Below, in pieces: positions 1 to 5,937 of a stretch of DNA of 8,858 nucleotides (its first letter is position 1; the number at the start of each line of letters is the position of its first letter). Both the position numbers and the translations under genes were made by a program. The DNA is from Nitrospirae bacterium CG1_02_44_142 (GTDB taxonomy: Bacteria; Nitrospirota; Thermodesulfovibrionia; Thermodesulfovibrionales; UBA1546). The stretch is from the NCBI GenBank assembly GCA_001871685.1, contig MNVK01000043.1:1-8858 (forward strand), written 5' to 3'. The notes below the pieces were generated by a model. The model was not told the DNA's origin. It saw only the letters and a program-made list of their open reading frames with translations, and ran no database searches.

Positions 1-519
1 CCCACATGGCAGACGCCGCTCGGTGAATTTACCATAAAGGGCAAGGCAAAGAATCCGACCTGGCATGTTCCTCCGTCCATCCAGAAAGAGATGGAGGATA
101 ATGGGCAGGACGTTATTGTAGAAATACCTCCAGGCCCTGAAAACCCGCTCGGAAAATACTGGCTTCAGCTTTCACTCCGAGGCATAGGGCTTCACGGCAC
201 AAACTCACCCCACAGCATTTATAAATTCAGGAGTCACGGCTGTATGAGGCTCAGGCCCGAGGTTGCAGAGTTCTTATTTAATGATGTAGTTGTCGGGACA
301 AAGGGTATGGTGATTTATGAGCCGGTGAAAGCGGCAAAGGACTCTAACGGCAGGATTGTGGTTGAGGTTTATAAGGATTTCTATAAAAGGCGCATAAATT
401 ATGATGAAAAGATAAAAGAAAAACTTAAAGAACTCAACGCGCTTGAAAAGGTTGACTGGAATAAAGTCAAAGAGGCGATAGAGAAAAAAGACGGGCTTGT
501 ATGGGATGTGAGCTTATGA
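1..519 (+). CDS. L,D-transpeptidase (YkuD domain, ErfK/YbiS-like), 5' end outside window
   Basis: The frame is open from the first base to TGA at 517-519, giving 172 residues; the real start lies upstream, so the ATG at 91 is internal. Visible residues begin at TPLGEFTI, typical of the early YkuD fold, followed by NPTWHVPPSI and PGPENPLGKYWLQLS. The catalytic signature is GLHGT (His65) and SHGCMR (nucleophile Cys81), with LRPEVAEFLF after it. Family members form 3-3 cross-links in peptidoglycan or attach proteins to it, acting outside the cytoplasmic membrane. The signal peptide and any LysM domain would be in the missing part. After the fold (roughly residue 115 onward) a charged, probably helical tail of about 55 residues reaches the stop. 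The gene converges on the DUF167 gene with a gap of under 20 bases and no clear terminator. The family call is secure; the exact cross-linking role is inferred. Confidence 0.93.
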   Translation, partial: PTWQTPLGEFTIKGKAKNPTWHVPPSIQKEMEDNGQDVIVEIPPGPENPLGKYWLQLSLRGIGLHGTNSPHSIYKFRSHGCMRLRPEVAEFLFNDVVVGTKGMVIYEPVKAAKDSNGRIVVEVYKDFYKRRINYDEKIKEKLKELNALEKVDWNKVKEAIEKKDGLVWDVSL

Positions 520-538
520 CCGGCGGAGATTAGAGTTT

Positions 539-760
539 TTAAATATCAATTTCTATTATCTTCTCCTTTGACTTCTCGCCCCTGATTATCTTCACACTGC
601 TTTTTCTTACCTTGAAATGTTCCGCCAGGACTTTTGCCACAACCTTGTTAGCCTTTCCGTCAACAGGAGGGGCGTTTACATAAACCTTCAGCGTCCCTTC
701 TCCTTCAACAACCGCATTTTTCTTTGCGTTTGTGATGACCTTTATCTTTAGCTTTTTCAT
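539..760 (-). CDS. DUF167 / YggU family small protein
   Basis: A 73-residue protein starting at ATG (758-760 on the complement) and ending just past the transpeptidase stop. It matches the DUF167 (YggU) pattern: an N-terminal strand KLKIKVITNAKKNAV, then VYVNAPPVDGKANKVV with the conserved P-x-D-G-K-A-N core at about residues 32-38, a helix ending VLAEHFKVRKSSV, and the closing IIRGEKSKEKIIEI strand with the conserved Gly and Lys. Its length is at the short end of the family, and nothing appears to be missing. The molecular function of DUF167 is not established; in many genomes it sits beside yggT or cell-division genes, but neither is visible here. A purine-rich AGAGG lies about 13 bases before the ATG, with an AGGAAAGTTTCCT palindrome (762-774) between them, so the ribosome-binding site is weak or partly folded. 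The family call is firm and the function unknown. Confidence 0.88.
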   Translation of the reverse strand: MKKLKIKVITNAKKNAVVEGEGTLKVYVNAPPVDGKANKVVAKVLAEHFKVRKSSVKIIRGEKSKEKIIEIDI

Positions 761-866
761 CAGGAAAGTTTCCTCTTCGAGTCATCGACAATCAATTTTT
801 ATCCATATTACCATAAAATACGAAATGCCCTCAAAGGCTGCACATTGATTTTCTTGCTTTTTTATC

Positions 867-895
867 TTTCTTAAAGCTTTGTCTTGTGCTATATT
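867..895 (+). promoter_or_regulatory. Candidate promoter of the methyltransferase-vsr operon
   Basis: TATATT at 890-895 matches five of six bases of the sigma70 -10 box. The -35 position 17 bases upstream (867-872, TTTCTT) is poor. A start site about seven bases after the -10 box would fall near 902, within the inverted repeat 894-929, so the repeat would overlap transcription initiation and sit in the leader. This is inferred from consensus only. Confidence 0.3.
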
Positions 896-929
896 GTTCT
901 AAATTGTCGGAAAAAAGACAATTGAACAA
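894..929. promoter_or_regulatory. Bulged inverted repeat just upstream of the methyltransferase start
   Basis: The left arm is TTGTTC (894-899), a two-base TA bulge, then AATTGTC (902-908). The loop is GGAAAAAA (909-916). The right arm is GACAATT (917-923) then GAACAA (924-929). All 13 pairs are perfect apart from the bulge. It ends 12 bases before the ATG at 942 and begins at the end of the candidate -10 box. It could be an operator for a dimeric regulator or a leader hairpin that limits translation. No run of T follows, so it is not a classical terminator. Confidence 0.6.
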
Positions 930-941
930 CTTGCGTTAATA

Positions 942-2732
942 ATGGTAAGTTATAGCATGGCAATTTATAAAGGTAAGAATGGCAATGCAATTAGATATAT
1001 TGATTTATTCTGCGGCATTGGCGGTTTCCGTTTCGCTGCTGAACAAATATCCGCTGAATTAGGCATTCCGGTTAAGTGCGTTTTTTCGAGCGAAATTGAC
1101 GAGGACTGCCTAAGGGCGTATGAGGAAAACTTCGGCGAAAGGCCAGCGGGGGATATTAACTCTATCAAAGCTGAGGACATCCCCGACCATGACATTCTCC
1201 TTGCAGGGTTCCCATGCCAGCCATTTAGCATAATCGGGCATAGAAAAGGATTTGAAGACATTCGCGGCACTCTTTTCTTTGAGATTGCCCGCATACTTGA
1301 AGCAAAGAAACCAAAAGCATTCGTACTGGAAAACGTCAAATTATTAGCAGGTCATAACAACGGCAAAACTCTTAAACGCATAATGACAGCTTTAAGTGAC
1401 TTAGGATATAATGCTGACTTTCGCATTTTTAATGCGTTAGATTATGGACTTCCCCAAAAAAGAGAGCGCATTTTTATTGTCGGATTTAAGAAAGCCTGCT
1501 CATTTGATTGGCCGAAAGGCGGGGTGCCAATGATTCCGCTAAATGATATTTTAGAAGAAAATGTGCCTGAACAATACTATGCATCTGCATACATCAGAAA
1601 GAATAGACTAAAAAAACAAAAGCCCACAAAGGAACCGACAATATGGCACGAAAATAAAGCAGGCCACATCAGTGCATATCCATTTTCCTGCGCTTTGCGC
1701 GCCGGGGCTTCTTATAATTACTTATTGGTTAATGGGGAAAGACGTCTTACAATGCGTGAAATGTTGCGCTTGCAGGGATTTCCAGAAAGCTTTAAGATTG
1801 TCTGCAATTATAGTCAAACCCGAAAACAAGCTGGCAATAGTATTCCTGTCCCTGTAGCGAACGCTGTGCTTAAGAATCTGTTCATCGCTCAGGGATGGCA
1901 TAACGGTTACGTGGAATATGACTCCAATAATCTTCAATATCAAATGGTTGACGGACAGATTAGAATTTGTGAAAAAGGAAAAAATATGGTAGAAGAGCCA
2001 AGATTAAGGACAGTAGAAAAATACAAGCCGCCTTATCCGCTTAATAAATTCCCGAAAGAGTTTGCTTTTAATTTAGGACGCGAGATTGTATATCTTATTG
2101 GCTCACGAGGAACATCTCGGCTTGAAGGCGAAGACTGGGAAGAAATTTTTGCTCGAATTGTTGGGGCAAACTGGAAACCCTCAAATGTTGGGTTGGATGA
2201 TGTTGTGCTTCAACAAACTGCATGGGGCGCAAAAACAGTTAAAACTCAAAGCAAGAAGGGGCCGTCGTCAGTTTCAACGGTACGATTGATTTCAGGTCGT
2301 AACTCTCCTGTGTATTCTTTTGGAGATCGCCAAGTCAGCGAATGCGACCCTGATGAGCTTGGTGAGAAAATTCTTTCCATTTGGAATGAACGAGTCGCAG
2401 GAATTCGTAAACTTTATAAGCACTTGAGAACGATTGTACTAATTAAATCCGACGACCTGCTGGAAGTTGCAGTTTTTGAATTCGATACAATTCTTTATCC
2501 GCCTGAGAATTTTAAATGGAAATGGAACAAGAAAAATAATTTAGAAGGATTTCGCATAGATAGCAAACAGCACACATTTACATGGCAACCCCATGGCTCA
2601 CAATTTACTATCATTGAGAAAGTTCCTCCTGATAGACTTTCAATGAGAATCAAAAAACCGCCATATCTTGACCGCGATGCATTTCTTAAGGCTATACATT
2701 TTGATGCCTCTTGGATAGAAATTATCAAGTGA
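942..2732 (+). CDS. Cytosine-C5 DNA methyltransferase with C-terminal nuclease-like domain (probable restriction-modification fusion)
   Basis: A 596-residue protein. Residues 17-315 are a complete C5-methyltransferase: motif I DLFCGIGGFR (21-30, S-adenosylmethionine binding), motif IV GFPCQPF with catalytic Cys92, motif VI ENV (130-132), motif VIII QKRERIFIVG (172-181), a target-recognition stretch (about 190-265) with CALRAG, motif IX RLTMREMLRLQGFP (268-281) and motif X QAGNSIPVPVA (296-306). Typical enzymes would end near residue 320. Here about 250 residues follow. That tail has a helix with EDWEEIF (397-403), LDD (418-420), WGAKTVK (428-434), a helix (471-492) and a hydrophobic strand (LRTIVLI), an order that resembles a PD-(D/E)xK restriction nuclease, though the usual acidic residue before Lys431 is Gly429. 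Neither ATG942 nor the in-frame ATG957 has a clear Shine-Dalgarno site. The next gene, vsr, starts three bases after the stop. The recognition site cannot be read from sequence. The methyltransferase is certain and the nuclease is an inference. Confidence 0.93.
   Translation: MVSYSMAIYKGKNGNAIRYIDLFCGIGGFRFAAEQISAELGIPVKCVFSSEIDEDCLRAYEENFGERPAGDINSIKAEDIPDHDILLAGFPCQPFSIIGHRKGFEDIRGTLFFEIARILEAKKPKAFVLENVKLLAGHNNGKTLKRIMTALSDLGYNADFRIFNALDYGLPQKRERIFIVGFKKACSFDWPKGGVPMIPLNDILEENVPEQYYASAYIRKNRLKKQKPTKEPTIWHENKAGHISAYPFSCALRAGASYNYLLVNGERRLTMREMLRLQGFPESFKIVCNYSQTRKQAGNSIPVPVANAVLKNLFIAQGWHNGYVEYDSNNLQYQMVDGQIRICEKGKNMVEEPRLRTVEKYKPPYPLNKFPKEFAFNLGREIVYLIGSRGTSRLEGEDWEEIFARIVGANWKPSNVGLDDVVLQQTAWGAKTVKTQSKKGPSSVSTVRLISGRNSPVYSFGDRQVSECDPDELGEKILSIWNERVAGIRKLYKHLRTIVLIKSDDLLEVAVFEFDTILYPPENFKWKWNKKNNLEGFRIDSKQHTFTWQPHGSQFTIIEKVPPDRLSMRIKKPPYLDRDAFLKAIHFDASWIEIIK
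1970..1988 (+). promoter_or_regulatory. Possible internal translation start for the nuclease-like half
   Basis: An in-frame ATG at 1986-1988 (Met349) falls at the junction between the methyltransferase and the C-terminal domain. It is preceded by a purine-rich stretch, AAAAAGGAAAAAAT, whose AAGG core lies about eight to nine bases upstream. It could allow the C-terminal domain to be made as a separate polypeptide of about 248 residues. The ribosome-binding site is only moderate and AT-rich sequence yields such matches by chance. Confidence 0.3.
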
Positions 2733-2735
2733 ACA

Positions 2736-3164
2736 GTGGATACTTTTTCAAAAACGGAACGCTCAAGAATTATGGCGAGCGTAAAGTCCAGGAATACAAA
2801 ATCCACAGAACTTAAATTTATTTCTATCCTCAAAGACAAAGGCATTACTGGGTGGCGTCGCAATTACCAGTTAACTGGGAAACCTGATCTTGTTTTTCTA
2901 CGACTAAAGCTATCGGTGTTTATTGATGGTTGTTTTTGGCATGGTTGTCCCAGTCATTGCCGGATGCCGTCCTCAAATATAAACTACTGGAATAACAAAA
3001 TTGAGAAGAACAAAATTAGAGATAAGAAAATAACAAAGACAATGAAAATGAGAGGCTGGCAGGTAATCAGAATTTGGGAACATGAAATTAAGACAGGAAA
3101 ACTCAATCGAAAATTGAGACAAATAAAGATTGCACAACAAAACATTTCAGCGGATGGGGAATAG
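2736..3164 (+). CDS. vsr: Vsr very-short-patch repair endonuclease (T:G mismatch)
   Basis: A 142-residue protein beginning with GTG three bases after the methyltransferase stop, so translation is probably coupled; no strong Shine-Dalgarno site is seen. The N terminus TKTERSRIMASVKSRNTKSTE is not exact but the order TERSRIMASVKSRNTKSTE is characteristic of Vsr. Residue numbering lines up with E. coli Vsr without gaps through the core: Glu25, GKPDLVF with catalytic Asp51, FIDGCFWHGCP with His69, Cys66 and Trp68, and IRIWEHEI near 111-118. Position 63 is Ile and 64 is Asp where E. coli has Thr and His; Asp64 is common in Vsr proteins outside E. coli. Possible metal ligands are Cys66, Cys71, His74 and Cys75. 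The enzyme nicks 5' of the T in T:G mismatches left by deamination of 5-methylcytosine, which fits its place directly behind a C5-methyltransferase. Length is normal for the family. Confidence 0.95.
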   Translation: MDTFSKTERSRIMASVKSRNTKSTELKFISILKDKGITGWRRNYQLTGKPDLVFLRLKLSVFIDGCFWHGCPSHCRMPSSNINYWNNKIEKNKIRDKKITKTMKMRGWQVIRIWEHEIKTGKLNRKLRQIKIAQQNISADGE

Positions 3165-3250
3165 CCTTGTTTGATTTTTAATTGTAAATTCTCCGCTGCT
3201 GAATTAGGTCGTAGAATCAAAAAATATTCAGTTGACAACAGGTATAATTA

Positions 3251-3259
3251 AAGAGGAGG
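3251..3259 (+). promoter_or_regulatory. Strong Shine-Dalgarno site fixing the start of the CopG-like gene
   Basis: AAGAGGAGG at 3251-3259 lies nine bases before ATG 3269. An upstream in-frame TTG at 3260 touches this site and cannot use it, so ATG 3269 is preferred. A perfect TATAAT (3243-3248) lies just upstream, but its -35 region is A-rich and unlike the consensus. Confidence 0.7.
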
Positions 3260-3268
3260 TTGAAATCT

Positions 3269-3499
3269 ATGAAAATAAAAGCTAAAGAATTTGATAAAAA
3301 ATTTGATGAAGGCGGGGATATTTCCAAATACCTTGATGTGTCAAAAGCCAAACGGCCTGAACAGACACAGAAAAGGGTAAATGTTGATTTTCCGGTATGG
3401 ATGATTCATTTATTGGACAGGGAAGCGCGGCGTTTGGGTGTGCCCCGTCAGTCAATCATCAAGGTATGGGTAGCAGAGCGTCTTGAAAAAGCATCCTGA
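3269..3499 (+). CDS. CopG/ribbon-helix-helix antitoxin-like protein, apparently without toxin
   Basis: A 76-residue basic protein. The N-terminal half is charged and probably flexible (KIKAKEFDKKFDEGGDISKYLD). The C-terminal half, from QKRVNVDFPVWMIHLLDREA to RQSIIKVWVAERLE, has the ribbon-helix-helix layout: a short strand, a helix, a turn at RRLGVP and a second helix. This is the arrangement of CopG/BrnA-like antitoxins, where the strand pair binds operator DNA and the remaining residues neutralise a partner toxin. No toxin gene is seen on either side: upstream are about 100 non-coding bases after vsr, and downstream the next gene is the opposite-strand ATPase. It may be an orphan or solitary antitoxin, a remnant of a toxin-antitoxin pair, or a regulator acting in trans. 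No clear terminator follows it. The fold is likely; the antitoxin role is inferred from family resemblance. Confidence 0.75.
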   Translation: MKIKAKEFDKKFDEGGDISKYLDVSKAKRPEQTQKRVNVDFPVWMIHLLDREARRLGVPRQSIIKVWVAERLEKAS

Positions 3500-3560
3500 A
3501 AATATTTGATTTTAAATAACTCTCATTTTAGTTTTCGCTTTGCCGCCTGCAGGAATTAAA

Positions 3561-5843
3561 CTACTGAATGCACACGCTTCTGACTTGTTTATAAGTTGTG
3601 AGGCCGGAAAATACCTTTGCTATACCGTCCTGATAAAGGGTTCTCATGCCGTCTTTGATGGCCTGCTGTCGTATCTCTTCCACAGTGCCTCGCTTTGCAA
3701 TAACCCTCTTTATATCTTTTGTTCCTATTAACAATTCGTATATGCCGGCTCTGCCTTTGTAACCTGAGTGGTTGCACTCATCGCAGCCCTTTGGCTTATA
3801 AAGGGCCAGCTTATCGTCATACACTATCCCAAGTTGAGGAAACCGCTCGCCGTAAGATTGAGAGAGAGATTCAAACTCTTCCCTCTCAGGGTGATAAGGT
3901 TCCTTGCATTTCTTGCACAGGGTTCTGACAAGCCGCTGTGCCAGTATGCCTAAAATAGAATCCGCAAAGTTAAGAGGGTCTATGCCCATGTCTATAAGTC
4001 TTGTAATTGTTTCAGGCGCGCTGTTGGTGTGAAGCGTGGAAAGGACCAGATGCCCTGTCAATGACGCTTCTATGCCGATATGCGCTGTCTCTCGGTCTCT
4101 CATCTCGCCGACCATAATCACATCAGGGTTAGCCCTTAAAAATGAGCGCATCGCCCTTGCAAAATCAAACTCTATCTTTGGCTTTACCTCAACCTGACGG
4201 AGCCCTTCCTGCGTTATCTCAACCGGGTCTTCGGCAGTCCATATTTTTTTCTCAGGCGTGTTTATATAGGCCAGTGCTGCATGAAGAGTCGTGGTCTTGC
4301 CTGAACCTGTGGGGCCTACAACAAGAATGATGCCGTAGGGACGGCTGATTATTTCTTTTAAGTTCGTATAGTCTGACGCTGAAAGGTGCAAGGCCTCCAA
4401 CGGCATCGCCTCAGCTGAGGCAAGAATCCTCAGAACCACATCTTCACCTGCTACCGTAGGCAGCGTAGCCACGCGCAGTTCAACAGGCTTGTTCTTGTAA
4501 ATGAATTTAATCTTGCCGTCCTGCGGCAGTCTTCTTTCCGCTATATCCAGGCTCGCCATTATCTTTAGCCTGGATACAACAGGGCTGGAATAGGTTAGAG
4601 GAATCTCAAGATGTTTCATACATACCCCGTCCACCCTGTAGCGGACAAAGGTTTTCTTTGCGATTTTGCTCGGCTCAATATGAATATCCGAAGCCCCTTT
4701 CTCATAGGCGTCAATAATTATCTGGTTTACCAGGCGCACTATGGTGTTGGACTTTTCGTCGTATTCAGATTCTATTACAACCGCTTCATCTTCTTCCTCT
4801 TTTTTGACGTCTATCTCTGCCAGGATGTCTGACATTGAGCCGGAAGCGCCGAAGTCAAATTCAGGAGCTTCAAGGAATTTAATTATATCTTCCCTTAATG
4901 CCACCTGAAACTCGTACTCATTTGCCTTAATAAGATTTTTTATATCAAGCACCTTGGCGTCTCTGGGATTATCTATCAGGACGACCGCTTTTCTATCCGA
5001 GAGCGAGAGGGGGACCCAGTAAGATTTTTTGAGATAGGCGACATTAAGGCCCTTAAGCAGTTCTCTCTGGATAAACACGCTGGGGCTGTATTCAATAAAT
5101 TTGCATTTGTAATATATGCCGAGGGACATTCCTATGTCTGATTTTTTGACCTTATAGTTTTCCATAAGGATTGTTTCAATGTCTTTTTTCTGCTCCCGGG
5201 CAAGAGCGGTAGCCGCCTTTAACTCTTCATCCGTAATAATATTGCGGCTTATCAGATAGTCAAAGCGGGTGTGAAGCATCCTGGACTGATTCCTGAAGGC
5301 AATCCCCAGCACACGCGCCATTTCCCCGATGCTTTTTTCGTCAATCTTTGTAAATCTCGGCTGGGTTTTTTTGTTAATTAACTGTATGACCCCAAGGATT
5401 TTATTTTCAAAGAGTATAGGGGACGCAAGAATCTGCTTTGTCCTGTAACCTGTTTTCTGGTCCCAACTGCCGTCAAATTTCAGGTTCGGGTCTATTGCAA
5501 AGAGTTCTTTTGCATCATATACATCTCCGATATTTACCATTTTTACGTCATGCGCGGTGTATCCTGCAATGCTGGCATGAGAGATGGGCACCCTTATCTC
5601 CTTGATAGCAGAGCCTACGAGGTATTTTGAGATGAGCTGCCGCTTTATGGGGTCTATGAGGTATATGGTAACTCCTTCGGCGTCAAACAGGCCCAAGATG
5701 TCATTTTTAAGCTGGAACAGAATCTCGTTAACATTGTTGGCAGCGTGGATTCTATTCGTTACAAATTTCAGCTTTTCAGTGAACTGGAGTTGTTTCTCCA
5801 GTATCTGAATCTTATACGCTTCGCCTGTTTTTTCAGCAGCCAT
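3561..5843 (-). CDS. GAF-MshEN-GspE/PilB-type secretion or type IV pilus assembly ATPase
   Basis: A 760-residue protein, about 190 longer than a standard GspE/PilB. Residues 30-185 form a GAF domain (motifs YLIDPIKRQLISKYLVG and ASPILFENKILGVIQLINKK); 195-325 resemble the MshEN/GspE N-terminal domain; an acidic linker with EEEEDEA follows. The ATPase spans 366-755: GASDIHIEP, RYRVDGV, Walker A GPTGSGKTTT (510-519), Asp box (about 536-545), Walker B VIMVGEMRD (575-583), His box GHLVLSTLHTNSA (597-609), and a zinc tetracysteine of Cys643, Cys646, Cys687 and Cys690. The zinc motif marks extension-type GspE/PilB rather than PilT retraction ATPases. It would be a cytoplasmic hexameric motor for pilin or pseudopilin assembly, with the GAF domain offering ligand-dependent control. 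No other pilus or secretion genes are in the window. ATG follows AGGAGG by four bases, so the start is secure. Whether it serves a pilus or type II secretion cannot be told. Confidence 0.95.
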   Translation of the reverse strand: MAAEKTGEAYKIQILEKQLQFTEKLKFVTNRIHAANNVNEILFQLKNDILGLFDAEGVTIYLIDPIKRQLISKYLVGSAIKEIRVPISHASIAGYTAHDVKMVNIGDVYDAKELFAIDPNLKFDGSWDQKTGYRTKQILASPILFENKILGVIQLINKKTQPRFTKIDEKSIGEMARVLGIAFRNQSRMLHTRFDYLISRNIITDEELKAATALAREQKKDIETILMENYKVKKSDIGMSLGIYYKCKFIEYSPSVFIQRELLKGLNVAYLKKSYWVPLSLSDRKAVVLIDNPRDAKVLDIKNLIKANEYEFQVALREDIIKFLEAPEFDFGASGSMSDILAEIDVKKEEEDEAVVIESEYDEKSNTIVRLVNQIIIDAYEKGASDIHIEPSKIAKKTFVRYRVDGVCMKHLEIPLTYSSPVVSRLKIMASLDIAERRLPQDGKIKFIYKNKPVELRVATLPTVAGEDVVLRILASAEAMPLEALHLSASDYTNLKEIISRPYGIILVVGPTGSGKTTTLHAALAYINTPEKKIWTAEDPVEITQEGLRQVEVKPKIEFDFARAMRSFLRANPDVIMVGEMRDRETAHIGIEASLTGHLVLSTLHTNSAPETITRLIDMGIDPLNFADSILGILAQRLVRTLCKKCKEPYHPEREEFESLSQSYGERFPQLGIVYDDKLALYKPKGCDECNHSGYKGRAGIYELLIGTKDIKRVIAKRGTVEEIRQQAIKDGMRTLYQDGIAKVFSGLTTYKQVRSVCIQ

Positions 5844-5847
5844 CTTG

Positions 5848-5890
5848 CCTCCTGCCTTATTATCATATCTCTAATACAGGATAGTTTCAA
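5848..5890 (-). promoter_or_regulatory. Promoter and ribosome-binding site of the GAF-GspE/PilB ATPase gene
   Basis: On the complement, TTGAAA (5885-5890) is followed by exactly 17 bases and TATGAT (5862-5867), a good sigma70-type pair. Transcription would start near 5855, leaving a leader of about 12 bases that contains AGGAGG (5848-5853) four bases before the ATG. The same -35 block reads TTTCAA on the plus strand, 17 bases from TAAATC (5908-5913), a weak candidate for a mutL promoter, so the two divergent promoters could overlap. Confidence 0.6.
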
Positions 5891-5937
5891 CTGCTTTCCC
5901 CTATTGCTAAATCCTTCGCCTGCTTTTAAAATGTCTT

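Noticed and set aside
510..545. Bidirectional terminator between the convergent transpeptidase and DUF167 genes
   Set aside because: The gap is under 20 bases and I found no convincing hairpin followed by T residues.
894..929. Inverted repeat as an intrinsic terminator of upstream transcription
   Set aside because: The stem is AT-rich and bulged, no T run follows on either strand at the right place, and the nearest upstream gene runs on the other strand.
965..1339. Open frame of 124 codons on the minus strand inside the methyltransferase gene
   Set aside because: It lies antisense to the conserved methyltransferase motifs, shows no recognisable family and has no ribosome-binding site; it is a by-product of coding sequence on the other strand.
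2495..2863. Open frame of 122 codons on the minus strand across the methyltransferase-vsr junction
   Set aside because: It overlaps two well-supported plus-strand genes and its product has no recognisable domain.
3232..3248. TTGACA and TATAAT as a sigma70 promoter pair
   Set aside because: The boxes are only five bases apart, far below the 15 to 19 needed, so they cannot act together as a standard promoter.
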